DNA of 64,000 nt from Adenanthera pavonina (GCA_026686845.1 JAIVEN010000015.1:27137501-27201500); one strand, 5' to 3'. Counted from the first letter of the stretch, positions 11,182 to 23,907 are shown. Program-made: numbers and translations. Notes: a model not told the origin generated them from the letters alone.

Positions 11182-12360
11182 TTGGAAATATTTAAGAAAC
11201 ATGGATTTGATGATTATTATACCTTTGATGGATTTCTTTTCAAGAGACATAGATTGTGTGTTCCTCATTGCTCTATGCGTGAGTTACTTTTGAAAGAGAC
11301 CCATGGTGGTGGTTTAATGGGTCATTTTGGTCTGGAAAAGACATTAACCATGTTGCATGAACATTTCTATAGGCCTCACATGAGAAAAAATGTTGTTGCT
11401 ATGTGTGATAAGTTCATTACATGTAGACATGCAAAATCTAAAGTGTATCCCCATCGCTTGTATTCCTCATTACCTGTTCCCTCTCATGCTTGGATTGACA
11501 TATCTATGGATTTTATTTTGGGTTTGCCTAGGTCTCCTAGTGGAAAAGATAGCATTTTTGTTGTTGTGGATAGATTTAGAAAAATGACACATTTTCTTGG
11601 TTGTGCTAAAACTCATGATACTGTTCATATTGCTGACTTGTTTTTCAAGGAGATTGTAAGATTGCATGGATTGCCTAGAACTATAGTTAATGACAGGGAT
11701 GTTAAATTTCTAAGTCACTTTTGGAGGATATTGTGGAACAAACTAGGCACTAAGTTGTTATTTTCTACGGTTGCTCATCCCCAAATAGATGGACAAACTG
11801 AGTTTGTGAATCGAACACTTTCTACTTTGTTGCGTGCTATAATTCAAAAGAATCTTAAGAATTGGGAAAAGTGTTTGCCTCACATTGAATTTGCTTGTAA
11901 CCGTGCTATGCATTCTACTACTGGGTTTTCTCCTTTTGAGATTGTTTATGGCTTTAACCCATTGACTCCTTTGGATGTTCTTCCTTTGCCATCTAATGAG
12001 TTTTCTAATCTTGATGGTGAAAAGAAAGCTAAGTTTGCGCAGGAACTTCATGCCAAGGTTAGAGCAAACATTGAGAGGAAGAATGAGCAATATGTTCAAC
12101 AAGCTAATAAAGGTTGAAGAAGGGTTGTGTTTGAGCTTGGAGATTGGGTGTGGGTGCATTTGAGGAAAGAGAGATTTCCTGAGCAAAGAAAATCCAAGCT
12201 TCACCCAAGAGGGGATGATCCATTCCAAGTGTTGGAAAGGATCAATGATAATGCTTATAGAATTGATTTGCCTAGTTCTTATGGCAATGTAAGTGCCACT
12301 TTTAATGTAGCTAACCTCTTTCTTTTTTATGTTTCAGATTCGAGGATGAATCCTTTCGAG
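11182..12360 (+). pseudogene. Gypsy-1 integrase pseudogene
   Basis: Integrase would insert the cDNA into the host chromosome. The longest intact stretch is 11182-12117. Visible are the zinc-binding head (HGGGLMGHFG ... CDKFITC, near 11300-11430), the catalytic D,D,E triad (ISMDFILGLP, IVNDRDVKF, QTEFVNRTL) between about 11490 and 11815, and CNRAMHSTTGFSPFEIVYGF near 11900-11950. A TGA at 12115 separates the C-terminal module, which resumes in the same frame (VFELGDWVWVHLRKERFP) and carries a GPY/F-like segment KLHPRGDDPFQVLERINDNA near 12200. The tail ends near the polypurine tract. No chromodomain is recognised, so I do not assign a clade. Confidence 0.9.
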
Positions 12361-12371
12361 GAGGGAGGGAA
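12356..12371 (+). promoter_or_regulatory. Gypsy-1 polypurine tract
   Basis: The purine run cgaggagggagggaa immediately precedes TGATGGAGC, the inferred start of the 3' LTR. It fits a plus-strand DNA primer. Confidence 0.7.
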
Positions 12372-13343
12372 TGATGGAGCACAAGCCAGGCATTTGAAAG
12401 GGGAGGAGATTCAAGAGCTTGGTAGACATGGAAGGCATAATCATGTGACTAAACAATGAACTCAAGTATGGAACAAAAAAGATCCTTTGCAAGGAATAGG
12501 TGGGCCTATGACAAGAGTAAGGACTAAGGCAATGAAGCAAGCTCTCAATGGATTGATTCAAGAAGTAATTGAACAAGAGCCCATCTACTTAGCTCAATTT
12601 TTAGCCCAAAAGGCTTCACGAGGCATGTTTGTCATGGCTAGTATGCTAGAAATTGATCCAAGCCCAACAAACAAGGCTCAAATAGAAGAACTCACTTAAA
12701 GGAGTATGTGCCAAGCTTGTTACTATTTAAGTAGTGTTCTTTTATTAAATAAATTAGCAATTTTTTTATTACTTAATTCAAAAATAAGGTTTTGATAATT
12801 AGTTTTCTATTTTGAATTTATTTGTGAGGATCTCTTCATATTTGATTTTGTTTCCTATTTTTGGGCACCACTTATTCAGCATGTATCTAGTCTTATTTTT
12901 GTGTAAGGTGGTGCTATTCTAAGAGATTTAGGATCTAAACTATTTTTAGCAAATTAGGCCTAGGGTTTTTGCTTTCTTTTTCTTTAAAAATGTCACTTTT
13001 GTACTTGCAAAGGGAGATGAATGAATAGTGCATTTTCACTAAAACTTTGTGAGTTTTCTTGTTCTTTTGGTGAGTTTGAGAGACTCTTTGGCATATCAAA
13101 GAAAATGGTCTTCTCTTTGTGGTGTCTATAGTTAAGGTTTCACGAAACAAGTTTTCTTGGGGTCTTGCTTCTTGACCAATAACTTCTATTTTTCCTATTC
13201 GTGCATTCCTCTTTGTTTATCTTTTCTATTTGTTTAACATGTTATCGGTGTTTTATTTGCTTCTCTTTAATCATAGCACGATTCTTACATTTCCTAATCC
13301 GATTGAAGGTTCGTGAGATAAGTTCTACATGGGTTTTCTATCA
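12372..13343 (+). repeat. 3' LTR of gypsy-1 (972 bp)
   Basis: It starts with TG after the polypurine tract and ends with ...ttttctatca at 13343; the last 195 bp match the 5' LTR remnant. Open frames inside, such as 12487-12699, are LTR sequence rather than genes. The 5 bp after the end are ccaag; the matching TSD copy should lie left of the window, beyond copia-1. Confidence 0.82.
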
Positions 13344-15136
13344 CCAAGTTTGACTGGTTCCTACACAGTTCGGTTCTAGCCATATTCTAGACTGGACCAG
13401 TGTCTGGTTCACGGATTTTCTGACCAGACCGGCTAGGTCCGATTTTTAGTACACTGCTTATGACATACTGAACCTAATAAAATAGTGTATTAGACTTAAC
13501 AAAGTCAATCTGGAAGAAGTTGGATTACAAAATGTATACTGCAAAAGTAAAGTACTGTGGGTCCCACAAAAAGTAAAAATGAGAAAGGAAATTATGTAGA
13601 CCCCACACAGATATTTTTGGATACAAAATAATAAGGTAAACATATATCCAAGCTTACTTTAATCATGTACTCATAAAGTAATTAAATACTGTAAAAAATA
13701 ATTTTGTTGATCTGGGTATAAAGTAATCAACACAAGATATAACTAGACTAAAAAATATGCAGTATTTTAGAGATCTTTTTCCTCATACATGGCGCCACCT
13801 AATCAAGCATGTGTTGGAATTGGATTAATTTATTAATTGGTTGGAAAACTTAATGGTTAAAGTTTTAGTTTAACTCAAACATAGTTGGATAATTAATCAA
13901 GGTTGGTGACTTTATATTAACTCCCTCCTCTTGAGCGACTCATACACTTGGAGAAAGAGAGAGAGAGAGGATTGGACAATAAGAGGAAGAGAAAAGCACA
14001 TAGAAAAGGAAGGAGAAAGAGGAAGAAGAAAAGTGAAGGAAAATATGTAAGTTTCTAACTTGTGATTTTTATGCCTTCTTGCTTAGTTTCCAAGTGGTTT
14101 GGATTAGTTTCTTTGAGTTTTCCTCTCATTTTCTCTAAATTTCATTTTCAGTCTAAGCATCAGAATGGAGGATGGTGTGTTTTCACACCATAAATTTAAG
14201 AGAAAACATAAATAAGTTGTTTGAAACAAGCTTAGGTGTGCTTTGAAGCAAATAATTGAAAAACCAGCTCTTCCTCCCTTAGAGACAGATTTTGGCTACT
14301 TCAATAGTGTGAGTTAGAGTTGGAATTTCATAATTTTAATGTCAAAAATAGTTTCTTTATAGTGGGAAATCTTAAAGATAAGTATTAGTTTAAAGATAAA
14401 GCTCAAGATAAACTATATTGAAATTTAGGGATTTATAGGGACTTTATGAACTATGTTATGAAATCAATCGTTTAAACTACTATTTGGTGATGATTTAGGA
14501 TTTGAGGAAGTTCAAGAAAGTTAGTGGAAACTTTGGTTTCAAGAGGAAATGCCAAAAAATCTTCAAGAGGTAGAAGTTCTCATTTTTGCACTTTATTGTC
14601 TTGCTTTGTTATAAATGTTTTATGATGTGCCATGTTGTTTACTTGGTCCTTTGTGATTGGTTTTAGTTGTAAAATGAGGGTTTTTGTTTCCCGATATGTC
14701 CATTTTCTAAGTTGTTATACTGCTAAAATTTTTTGAACAGTATAGTGTTATATGTTTCAATATAATTTTCATGATGTTTTCATGATTTGTTTAATAATAT
14801 AATGTGTGAAATGTAACTTGCTACTAGGATTATCATAATCTCATCACCTCAAGCATCCAAATGTTAGGTCTAATTGATGGTAAGACTACCAAGAAGGCAA
14901 GAGGTAAGGAGAAGATTAATGATAATTAGAGTTTTAGTGACAATTGAATATTATTTTCTTGCCATTTTGTATAAAATCATATGTACCTTTATAAGGCTTT
15001 GCTTTACTGCAATTATGTTCTTTTAAGAGCTTTGTAACGTCATGAATATGATTTGGACAAGTTATGCCATATTTTGCCCATTCTGAGCACTTAATGGTCA
15101 AGTAACCACTGTTAAGTCAAAACATGTTTTAACATT
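13344..15136. other. Intergenic sequence, no supported gene
   Basis: There are no long open frames. A purine-rich (GA)n-type stretch lies near 13,955-14,040. The segment just after the gypsy-1 LTR (13,360-13,440) is rich in ctggtt/ccggtc motifs of the sort found in small dispersed plant repeats. I see nothing I can assign. Confidence 0.6.
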
Positions 15137-16320
15137 AGGCCCCATTTGGTTCAAGGGAATAGGCTATCGGGAATGGGAATGGGAATGGGTAAGGGAGTGC
15201 TTGATTTTGTGCTTTTGGTGTGTGAGTATCATGATGCCATGGAATGCCTCCCCTTCATCTTCCATGATGGTGTTGACGGCTTAGACCATCTTGTTAGTAG
15301 TGATGGCAGCGTTAATCTGCAAAGTAAATGCAGCATGTAGTTCTTGTGATTTTCTTTATTCATGGTACTTAAAATTCTTCAGAACTAGTTTTATTAGTCT
15401 GGCCTTTTTATTGCTTAATCAGTTCATAAGTTGAGAGGCCACACCGTCTGAGTCATTATCAGGTTTACAGCTTTTTATGTAGCGGTGGAGCAGCCACAGG
15501 CTTTAAATTTGCTGATGGTGATGGAAAGGGGACTTGGGAGCTACAATAGTCATAAGTTCCACTTCTAAAGATTGCTTAGTTTTAAGGTAGATTGATGGCA
15601 AGTCACTATCAGATGCAAATGATTTAGAAGTTCTGATCCCTGCTTTTGAAGATGACAAAGGCAAGTTTGATCGTTTCTATGATTGTTTTTGAGTCAATTG
15701 TCTCTGATAGTTTTGTTGGAGATGAAAGATCTTTTTTCTTTCTTTTTTTTCCCATTATTATATCTACCACAAAATGTTCATGTTCGAGTCTTGAAATGAG
15801 CTACATTAAAGTGGAGGCTTTTCTAACACACGTTAAACGTCAAACCTCTATGGAGATTAGTGTAATTTTGTTTATTATATATAGTCCTATGATGAAGTTG
15901 TCTTCATAATTCAAATAACTATCGGCTAACTACAAAAGACAACCCCTTAGAGCTGTGTTTATAGATGCGTCTCTGTGGCTATTATATTCACTATAGTCAT
16001 ATTTCAAATATTTTATGGAAGTCAAATTCACTGGGATGTTTACTCTTAAATATTCACTAGAGAATTTGCATTGCTCAATTTGTTGTGAATTTTTGAATTT
16101 TCTGATCATAATAATTTGAAAATCTACTATTTGCTTACTTCTTACAGGTGATCAGGCACTGTATGGGGCAGACAAAGCCATTGGTGGAATTGCTGACTCA
16201 ATAACTTTATCTGGCAGCCTGCAATTAAAAGGCTATTTTTCTTCTTTTATGTGATTCTAAATATAAAGCAAGTGAAGCATGTGACACTGTCATTGCATCT
16301 AACGTAAGTATATTGAGCAT
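15137..16320 (+). other. Unassigned segment with possible degraded exons
   Basis: It begins with ggccccatttggttc and a gggaat-repeat, a sequence often seen at plant DNA-transposon ends. Less AT-rich patches follow: 15,234-15,340, 15,480-15,550 (reads ATGFKFADGDGKGTWEL, then a stop), and 16,147-16,250 (reads GDQALYGADKAIGGIADSIT, then a stop), the last preceded by an acceptor-like ttacag. This could be a decayed gene or a gene fragment caught by a transposon. I do not recognise a family. Confidence 0.3.
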
Positions 16321-16820
16321 GCCAGACATGGACATGGTTTTTTCCTTTTTTCTTTTTCTCTAATTGCCCATGACTCCATGTTTCACACTAGATTCCAATC
16401 CTTCTTTGTGGATGGTGTTTAACCTAAATGATGGATTTGCATATCAATGTAATAAATGCTTCTACAAAGGCAGCTTGTCTTATCTGAAGTGTGGATGATA
16501 AGGTTAAAGGTCCCTAGTTTCTTTCTACTTTTAATGGTGAGTTATTGGTTGTCAAAACTTTATATATTTTTACAATTTATTTCTAAAGGTTCCAACGTGA
16601 ATTTTTCTGTGGGAATCAAACTGGGTTTTTTTTTTTTTGCCAATTGTGAATATCTTGTTAAGTATGATGATAACCATGTAATTTAAAAAAGAAATTGAAA
16701 GAAATTACCCCAAAAAAAAATTGAAAGAAAGCTTTTGAGTATTTTGTAAACAAAATAGAAGTTTGTGTAATTTAAACAAAATTAGGGGATATATAATCTA
16801 TTCTTACTATTCCCAGCAGT

Positions 16821-17067
16821 TAATTATATATTTGACATTTTAATGTAAAGGTTAGAGTGTAAAGAAAAAAAATCTTCAAAACAGTGAAAAAATTTTGTCA
16901 AAAGTTGGTATTGCAGATTGCTTCCCACTTTCTTCCATGGGCGTAATTATATATTTGACATTTTAATGTAAAGGTTAGAGTGTAAAGAAAAAAAAATCTT
17001 CAAAATAGTGAAAAAATTTTGTCAAAAGTTGGTATTGCAGATTGCTTCCCACTTTCTTCCATGGGCG
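16821..17067. repeat. Tandem duplication, two 123-124 bp units
   Basis: Unit 1 (16821-16943) and unit 2 (16944-17067) both run from taattatatatttgacattt to cttccatgggcg. By eye they differ by one substitution and one extra A in an A-run, so the duplication is recent. There is no coding content. Confidence 0.95.
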
Positions 17068-19018
17068 GAAGCTCGTGTGCTAACTTCTATGTCATTTTTT
17101 TTTAAGAAAGAAAACGGATTTCAAAGAGAAAAAGGGAAAAATTTATTTTAATGTATTTAGTTTCTAGTGAAGAGGTCATTATTGGCTGTCAAATACAAAG
17201 AGATTTTTAATAAAAAAACTATAACTCACTACCAAAATGATTTTTTCTCATTCTCTTTTTTGAAACTCACTTTTTTCCTTCTGAAGATAACTTGAATTTA
17301 CTTATATTTTCACTATAATAGTAACAAAAGAAAAGTATTTTTGTAGCCAAAAAAAGAAATATTTTTTTACAAGACGAATATCAAATTTCAAATAATTTAC
17401 CTATTTACTTAAATTATAAAATGACTGTTCCCCCCCTTTTGAGTAATATAATATAAACAGTTAAACACAATTACCGACTTAGTACAGAAAAAGCAAATTT
17501 TTTATGCCAACGTGATTCATGTGAATTATGTTGTTCCGGCTCCAATAGAAAGTTCCCCAGACAACAGTTTTCTCTTTGTTTTTTCCTTTTATTTTTTCTT
17601 TTGGATACAGACTCAGACCGTGGTCAGGTATAAGGAAAAATTACATTTAATTTTTTTAGAAAGTTCTTAAATATAGAAAGATGTCAGAAACCTAAAGATC
17701 TGATAATTACCTACCATTCAAATCAACCTTCTGAGTGTTACAATTTTTTAGAACGACTTAGTTATATATAGTTTATTACTTACTCCTCTATTAGACATTA
17801 GTTATAATTTTCTATTCTCACATTTATCCTTCATATATGAATACAAGACTCTTTCAAACTAAGGACATAAGCTAAAATTGATTAGCAACCTTAATTTTTT
17901 TCTTAAATTTTTTAAATAATCCAATTCTAGTCAAAACTACCTTTACTAAAAGTCAATTATTATAATGGTAGGTGATATTTGAGTGGTGGACTCTATTTTC
18001 TAAAATAAAACATTTTGGGTTGAATTAGATAGGAGATCTTTTTGTAATGCATTATAAATATTACATTGTATCTTGAAAGAAATTCTATGTTTAGGGTTAA
18101 ATAAAAAAACCTTCAATTTAAAATTTCATGAAGTAATGAAAAAGAAGTGTCACAGCAAGCACTTACTTCTACGCTAGTCCATCCTCACATCTATACTACT
18201 CTATTCTATTTATAAAAATTGCCACTTCTGAGTTTTTTTTCTAATTTTTTAACATATCTATAACTTTAGGATTTAATTAAAATATGAATTACTATTTTAT
18301 TTTTACTATTGTACCCTTCAATAATATTTTAGTAAAATACTAGTAAATTTTACAAACCAAGGAGAATAGTTTAATAGTCTTTTTGGTTTGTGTGAAAATT
18401 GACACTTTTTAGGGCACCGAGGGAGTCTAATTCTCACGTATACTTGGTTTTTTCCCTTGGCCTCTTTCCATCCTTTCGTTAATCCTTATACTATAGAGAA
18501 CTTTCTGGAACGTGAAGTCTTCCATGTGTCGATGAGGAATGAATTTTGTAACAACTAACTAGTAAAGTATAGCATTCTAGAGTAATAAAAATCACAAGTT
18601 TTTTTAGTTTTATAAAAATAGCAATTTACTTGAACTTCTCTATACATTCTTTTTTCACCTTTATATACATTTGTATCAATTTACTCTGCATTTAAGCAAG
18701 TTTTTTCCTCATTCTTTAATGAATATTGAAAAAGTCAACATGATGCGAACTTTTCCTAATTTAAAAACTCTGAATGCCCTCTATTATATAAAAAATTAAA
18801 TATAATTATAGAGGTTATGAACTAATCTTTTTATGAGGTACTAAGGGCAACTGATACACCTCTGGACTATACAACACTAATCAACATTTACGAAAGTAGA
18901 AGTCATCCCTATGACAATAATTTTTTCTTCCAATAAATTTTATCATAACTTTACAGCATTATAATTAAAGTTATTTCACCCACTCATTATGTTGGCATGG
19001 AATATCTAGTGATTGAGA
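17068..19018. other. AT-rich intergenic sequence, nothing recognised
   Basis: There are frequent short A/T runs and no open frame of note on either strand. I see no domain, LTR terminus or RNA gene here. Confidence 0.6.
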
Positions 19019-19690
19019 ATGTAACACCCTTCCTTTATGCTACTCAAATAACACACATATAATATGGTTTTAGGTTTATTGGATAATAAATGGTTACATA
19101 GACCATGAGAAAATAAAATGAACCTTTTAAACTTTGATTTAGTTAAAAAGCAACATTACTATCATTAAAGCTTAATCACGATCATTCCCAACCTTTCATC
19201 ATATATAGGTCTAATTTTTATGATTAAAACTTCTTCCTTTTAATCGAAGTACAATAATGGAAGCAGAATACTAATTGATTGACCTATGATTGGCTACTCT
19301 TCCTCAATTATTCCATCATGGTCAAGACAAACCACCCATAAAGACAAGCATACAGGACTCAATTAAGATTATTACATAAAGAACCAAGGTCCTAAGCTAA
19401 CATAACACTTTCTTACGGAAGGGTCAAAGCTTATCATTCACTACTAGAGTTATAGTCATATAGTCAAATATCTACTCAATAGCCTTAATCTAATAATCAC
19501 AAAAGAATTATGCAAGCATCAAGCATAAAAGTCATAGTTTCCAAACTTGTGTTATATAAACCCAACTGCAAAACCATCACAATACTTGGCAAAGTATCTA
19601 AATGATATGCCATACATCCAAAACAATTAAGTACCAAAAAAGTACTCAACAACAACAGTGAGTACTAGGATAACATCTACTGCTTAGGTT
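19019..19690 (-). repeat. Probable gypsy-type LTR fragment
   Basis: The segment starts tgtaacacccttccttt, a terminus common in plant Ty3/gypsy LTRs, and runs without coding potential until it meets copia-2 RT sequence near 19,693. The other end is not clear and no TSD was found. The call rests on one terminus and on the composition. Confidence 0.4.
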
Positions 19691-20287
19691 CCTTTCTCTT
19701 TGCTTGATTTGCAATTCAAGGAAGAAGTTGAGTTCACCATTATAAACATCTCAAACTCACCTTGCATTAGCTTAACAAAACTCCTTGTACAAACTTTCAT
19801 TAGTAGCACAAAAAATAATATCATATATATAAATTGAATAATAAGTAGATTTCTATTTTTGGTCTTTATGAATAGTATAGTATCTATTTTGTCTCTAAAG
19901 AACTCCTTTTATATTAAGAAGTTGCTTAATCTTTTATACCATATTCTTGGTGCCTGTTTTAGTCCATAAAGAACTTTCTTAAACTTATAGACATGGTTTG
20001 GTTTCATTGAGTCCTCAAAATCTGGAAGTTAGTCAACATAAACTTATAACCATTAAGAAACGCACTATTTACATCCATTTAATAAAATTTAATGTCTTCT
20101 ATGCAAGCAAAGACTAAGATTATTCATATAGCTTCCAATCTTACAACTGGAGCAAAAGTTTCTTCACAGCCTTCTTCTTGATATATCCTCTAAGTACCAA
20201 TTTGGTGCTAATGATTGATTTGTTAGTTGGTTTAGGCACCAAATCTCAAACTTAGTTCCTCTTGAATTGATTGAGCTTATCCTGCAT

Positions 20288-20755
20288 AGCCATTATCCAA
20301 TATTCATCTTTTAATACATCCTCTACATATGTAGGTTCAATTTGGGATATAAAAGCACAATGATTAATTTGATCTCTTAGTTGATTTCTTGTTCTTACTT
20401 GATCATTTGTCCAATCACTTAGTCAACAGGATGACACTCTTAATATCTCGAAGCTCTTGGTAAATCTTGATCAATTTCACTATTATCTTGCTCCTTAACA
20501 TCTTTTAATGCATGACCATTATCCAATATTCATCTTTTAATGCATCATCTACATATTAAGGTTCAATTTGGGATATAAAAGCATAGTGGTTAATTTGATC
20601 TCTTAGTTGATTTCTCGTTCGTACTTGATCATTTGTCCAATCACTTGGTCAACGAGGTCAATGAGACGACTCCTTTGATATCTCTAAGCTCTATGTAGTT
20701 CTTGATCAATCTCATTATTATCTTGTTCCTTAACATCTTCATCTATTAGCATAGA
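20288..20755 (-). repeat. Imperfect tandem duplication inside copia-2
   Basis: The segment from gaccattatccaatattcat through atgttaaggagc-type sequence appears at about 20,288-20,510 and again at about 20,514-20,755, with scattered substitutions. Copia-1 has a single copy (about 1,280-1,510), so the duplication arose within copia-2. Confidence 0.85.
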
Positions 20756-21383
20756 ATCTGATGTATTTAGAGGCTATTTTTACTCAATTTTAGATTGTTC
20801 AGGTTCTTAATTAATTTCTCTTTGTCATCTTTAGGGGTTCAGCTAGAGTCTCAATTTCTACAAACACTACATGCATATACCTTTCTATTACCTAAGTTCT
20901 CCTATTATATACTCTATATGCTTTACTTCTACAAACCTTCATCAAACTTGGAATCAAACTCTCCCAAGTTTTCCTTACCATTATTGTGAATAAAGTAGTT
21001 GCATCCAAAGATGTGCAAGTGTGACAGATTTGGCTTCTTTCCTTTGTATAGTTCATATAGTGTTTTGTTGAGTAAAGGATGAACATAGGCTCTATTCATA
21101 ATGTAGCATGCTATACTCACTGAATTAGCCCATAAATACTTTGAAAATTTCTTTTCATTTACCATAGATCTTGCCATTTCCTCCAAAGTTCTGTTCTTCC
21201 TCTCAACTACACCATTTTGTTGAGGAGTTTTAGATGTAGAGAAGTTGTGATCTATCCCATTTTCTTCATAAAAATCCAGGAAGTTCATAAGGAGTAGCTA
21301 TAATGGTCTTGAAGTAGAGACAACATTCTTTGGTTTTAAATGATGACTTAATTTACTTCTCTTGAAGACAAGTATCACATTCT

Positions 21384-21388
21384 CTATC
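21384..21388. repeat. Target-site duplication, left copy (ctatc), gypsy-2
   Basis: The bases ctatc lie directly before the TG of the gypsy-2 5' LTR and recur at 31333-31337 directly after the 3' LTR. Confidence 0.9.
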
Positions 21389-23830
21389 TGTAACAACTCA
21401 CAGTATATTATTCTAGACTTAGTTTTAAGCTAATAGGAAATATACTTGATGATGTGTGTAGGACCGAAGGAACCAAAACCGGAGAAATGATTCAAATGAG
21501 ACAAGTTTGATAATGGAGATAGAGAAGGACCATGCTACGATGAGATACAGGGCCGCCACAATGAGACACTCGTAGAAACTCAAAAATTTTTTAGGTCGAG
21601 AGCACCCATGCTGCGGTGAGCTAGCTGGCGCGGCAACGAGAGGTGTGAAATCTATTTAAATCAAACATGTTTTAGTTAATGGAATAAGAAGAAAATGAAA
21701 TAGAAAAGGAAGAGTTGTGCTAGGGTTCGAGATTCTTGGTCTTGGGAGGCGATTTCTGGACCTAAGGAGCTTGTTTGCTAAGTGAATCTTGCTTCCTCTC
21801 CTCTCTTTTTCCCTCTATTTTTGGTTTGGAATTGGTGAGAGTTTATTAGGTTTTGAGTTTATGGATGATCCAAGTGATTAAAATGCTTGTATTGGTGTTG
21901 TATAAGTGTTATGTAGTGTTAGGAATATTTGAGTATGAGTTTTGGTTAGATTGTGATGAGTTTGAGTGAAACCCTAGGAAGGGAGTGTAAAATCCAAAAT
22001 GTATGAGGATGATTAACTAGAGCTCATTACTATGTAATTATGTTGTTAGAACTATGAGTTAAGCTTGAATGGCTAAATTGTGGATTTTGGTTGTTATGAG
22101 TAATGTTAATTGGGAATATAACATTGTAGTGGTTGTTTGGTTAATCGGAAGAGTTCAAGTCGTGGTTGGCAATTTGAAAGCCTGTGTGTACGATGCTGAC
22201 AATCTAAGGTAACTGGGTGTTTGTGATTTGTGTTATATGTTGATATATATATATATATATATGCATGTTCCTGTTTATACCATGAAATTGATTATGTATG
22301 TGTATGATTTTTTTACATATCGTGGTATGTACATGGCTATTTGAGACATGATGTTATATATGATGTGTATGTGTGATTTTGTAACTTCCCCACACCATCG
22401 CATGGTAGCATGACCATGATAATGACTACCATGATAATGACTATGTTGATGATATATACATTTAGAGGCATGTTAGCATGACATTGACATCATCACCATT
22501 GATGCATATTATCAAATGGATGTTGGGGTGATGGCGAGATGTGATATGATGATGATATGAGAAAAAATGATGATTGATATGACATGATGTGATATGATGA
22601 TGATGAAACATCCATCCCTACCACTAAATCATCTCTTATGACCGGGAGAGTTAGGTGGTAATGGATTTAGGGATGCACCTTCCCTAAATCAACACCAATT
22701 TGAGTGGTCCAGGGAAAGGGAAGCCACAGTTTAAGTGCATTAGTGTGAAGTAAGCTCGGTGATGTCTTAGAAATTGTTGGAAGGGAATCACCTATCGGGT
22801 ATCGGGTATGTATTATGAGTTACTAGCCCGTCGTTCTAGCTATGTACGAGGGAGAACATACATACCATGTCATTTTGCATCGTATTACACAATGTGCATA
22901 TATGTGTGAATTGTCGATACCTACATGTGTTGTGTTCCTGGTTATTGAGACTATCTCACACCCCCCTAATGACTAATACTTCAGGAAACTCTGGTACTAA
23001 TTCGGAGAAGATAGAGAAGTTGTAGCCTCTCCAACATTGGGAATATCCAAGTCAATAGTAGTTATATTATTGTCTATGTTATGAATTGTGCCAAGCAGGA
23101 TAGTATGACTATAATCAATATGAGAACTGATATTGCGATGATGATGGTTGCATAATGTTGATGATTATGAATGATATGCGATGATATCAATGATTATGTT
23201 GTATGGATGCATTCATGTGTTGATATGTGTATGATGATGATTTGGATCCTAGTATGGGTCAGTATTGTTGAAGAATGTGTTTATGAGCCAGAATGGCCTT
23301 ATGTGGGAGCCCAAAGGTGGTTTTGGGCCTTATGTGTGTGTTTTGGGCATGTAGCCCATTGTGTGAAATTGGGATTCAGCGGGGTCAAGTTGGTTGAGTT
23401 AAACAAGACTTGTATAAATGGTCTGTAAGTGCCAAATTACTTTGGGTGGCAATTGGAGTGTTTAAGTGTTTAAGGTTTGAGTTTTGGACAAAAAGTGACC
23501 AAAATGGTGTTGGGTGTTTAAAATCTCCATACGAAGATAGATTTGAGAAAAATTAGTGTTTATAGATAATAGACTAGGACAAGATTGACTTGTAGGAGTT
23601 GGAATCAGGTCAATCAGAGGTTGGAACACAAAGTCATTTGCGTCAGAAGTTCACCCTAAAAATCAATAAATTGCTAATACCATATCCACAACGTCAGAAG
23701 CTTGGTTGTAGCTCCAAGCGCTATTGCCTCTCTAAGGCTGCAATGATACTATAGCTCACCGCAGCTCCATATGGTTTTGGTGTTGTTTGGAGTTTTTCAA
23801 CTTGGGGGTGTTTTAGAGTAGATCGTTATA
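21389..23830 (+). repeat. 5' LTR of gypsy-2 (about 2,442 bp)
   Basis: It runs from tgtaacaactc to gatcgttata, next to the primer-binding site. The terminal CA of the 3' LTR is TA here, a C-to-T change. It contains an (AT)n run near 22,243-22,262 and a GAT/ATG-rich low-complexity block at about 22,400-22,620. Reverse-complement relatives lie at 34.9-35.8 kb and 50.5-53.1 kb. Open frames inside (e.g. 23,171-23,428) are not genes. Confidence 0.9.
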
Positions 23831-23833
23831 TTT

Positions 23834-23845
23834 TGATATCAGAGC
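23834..23845 (+). promoter_or_regulatory. Gypsy-2 primer-binding site for initiator tRNA-Met
   Basis: TGATATCAGAGC starts three bases after the LTR end and differs from TGGTATCAGAGC at one position (G to A). Confidence 0.85.
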
Positions 23846-23907
23846 AATGGTTCAAGCCATTGCTTCTTGTAGTAATACTTGGCACAACTACATTTGCTTC
23901 GACTTGC

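Larger units (their letters stand above)
6491..13343 (+). mobile_element. Gypsy-1: Ty3/gypsy LTR retrotransposon, 5' LTR split by copia-1
   Basis: The order LTR remnant, primer-binding site, leader, gag, protease, RT, RNase H, integrase, polypurine tract and 3' LTR is complete within the window except for the front of the 5' LTR. RT before integrase marks Ty3/gypsy. The missing front of the 5' LTR should lie left of position 1, beyond copia-1. The two LTR segments that can be compared (6491-6685 and 13149-13343) differ at about 19 of 195 positions by hand count, mostly transitions, so the element is old. Confidence 0.93.
19693..21388 (-). pseudogene. Copia-2 pol fragment (integrase to RT), left part of split element
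   Basis: On the minus strand this matches copia-1 step for step: integrase near 21,290-21,150 (TPQQNGVVERKNRTLEEMAR, NRAYVHPLLNKTLYELYKGK), the linker, and RT to about 19,693, where homology stops inside RT. Frameshifts and stops are frequent. The YVDD catalytic region (about 19,815-19,835) now reads YIYD. A 220-bp internal duplication is present. At 21,388 the copia sequence stops and resumes at 31,333, the gap being gypsy-2. It is a fossil, much older than copia-1. Confidence 0.87.

Noticed and set aside
12487..12699. 70-codon open frame after integrase
   Set aside because: Lies inside the gypsy-1 3' LTR, after the polypurine tract.
22400..22620. CRISPR-like or satellite array
   Set aside because: The GAT/ATG-rich block has no fixed repeat-spacer structure; it is low-complexity LTR sequence present in both gypsy-2 LTRs.
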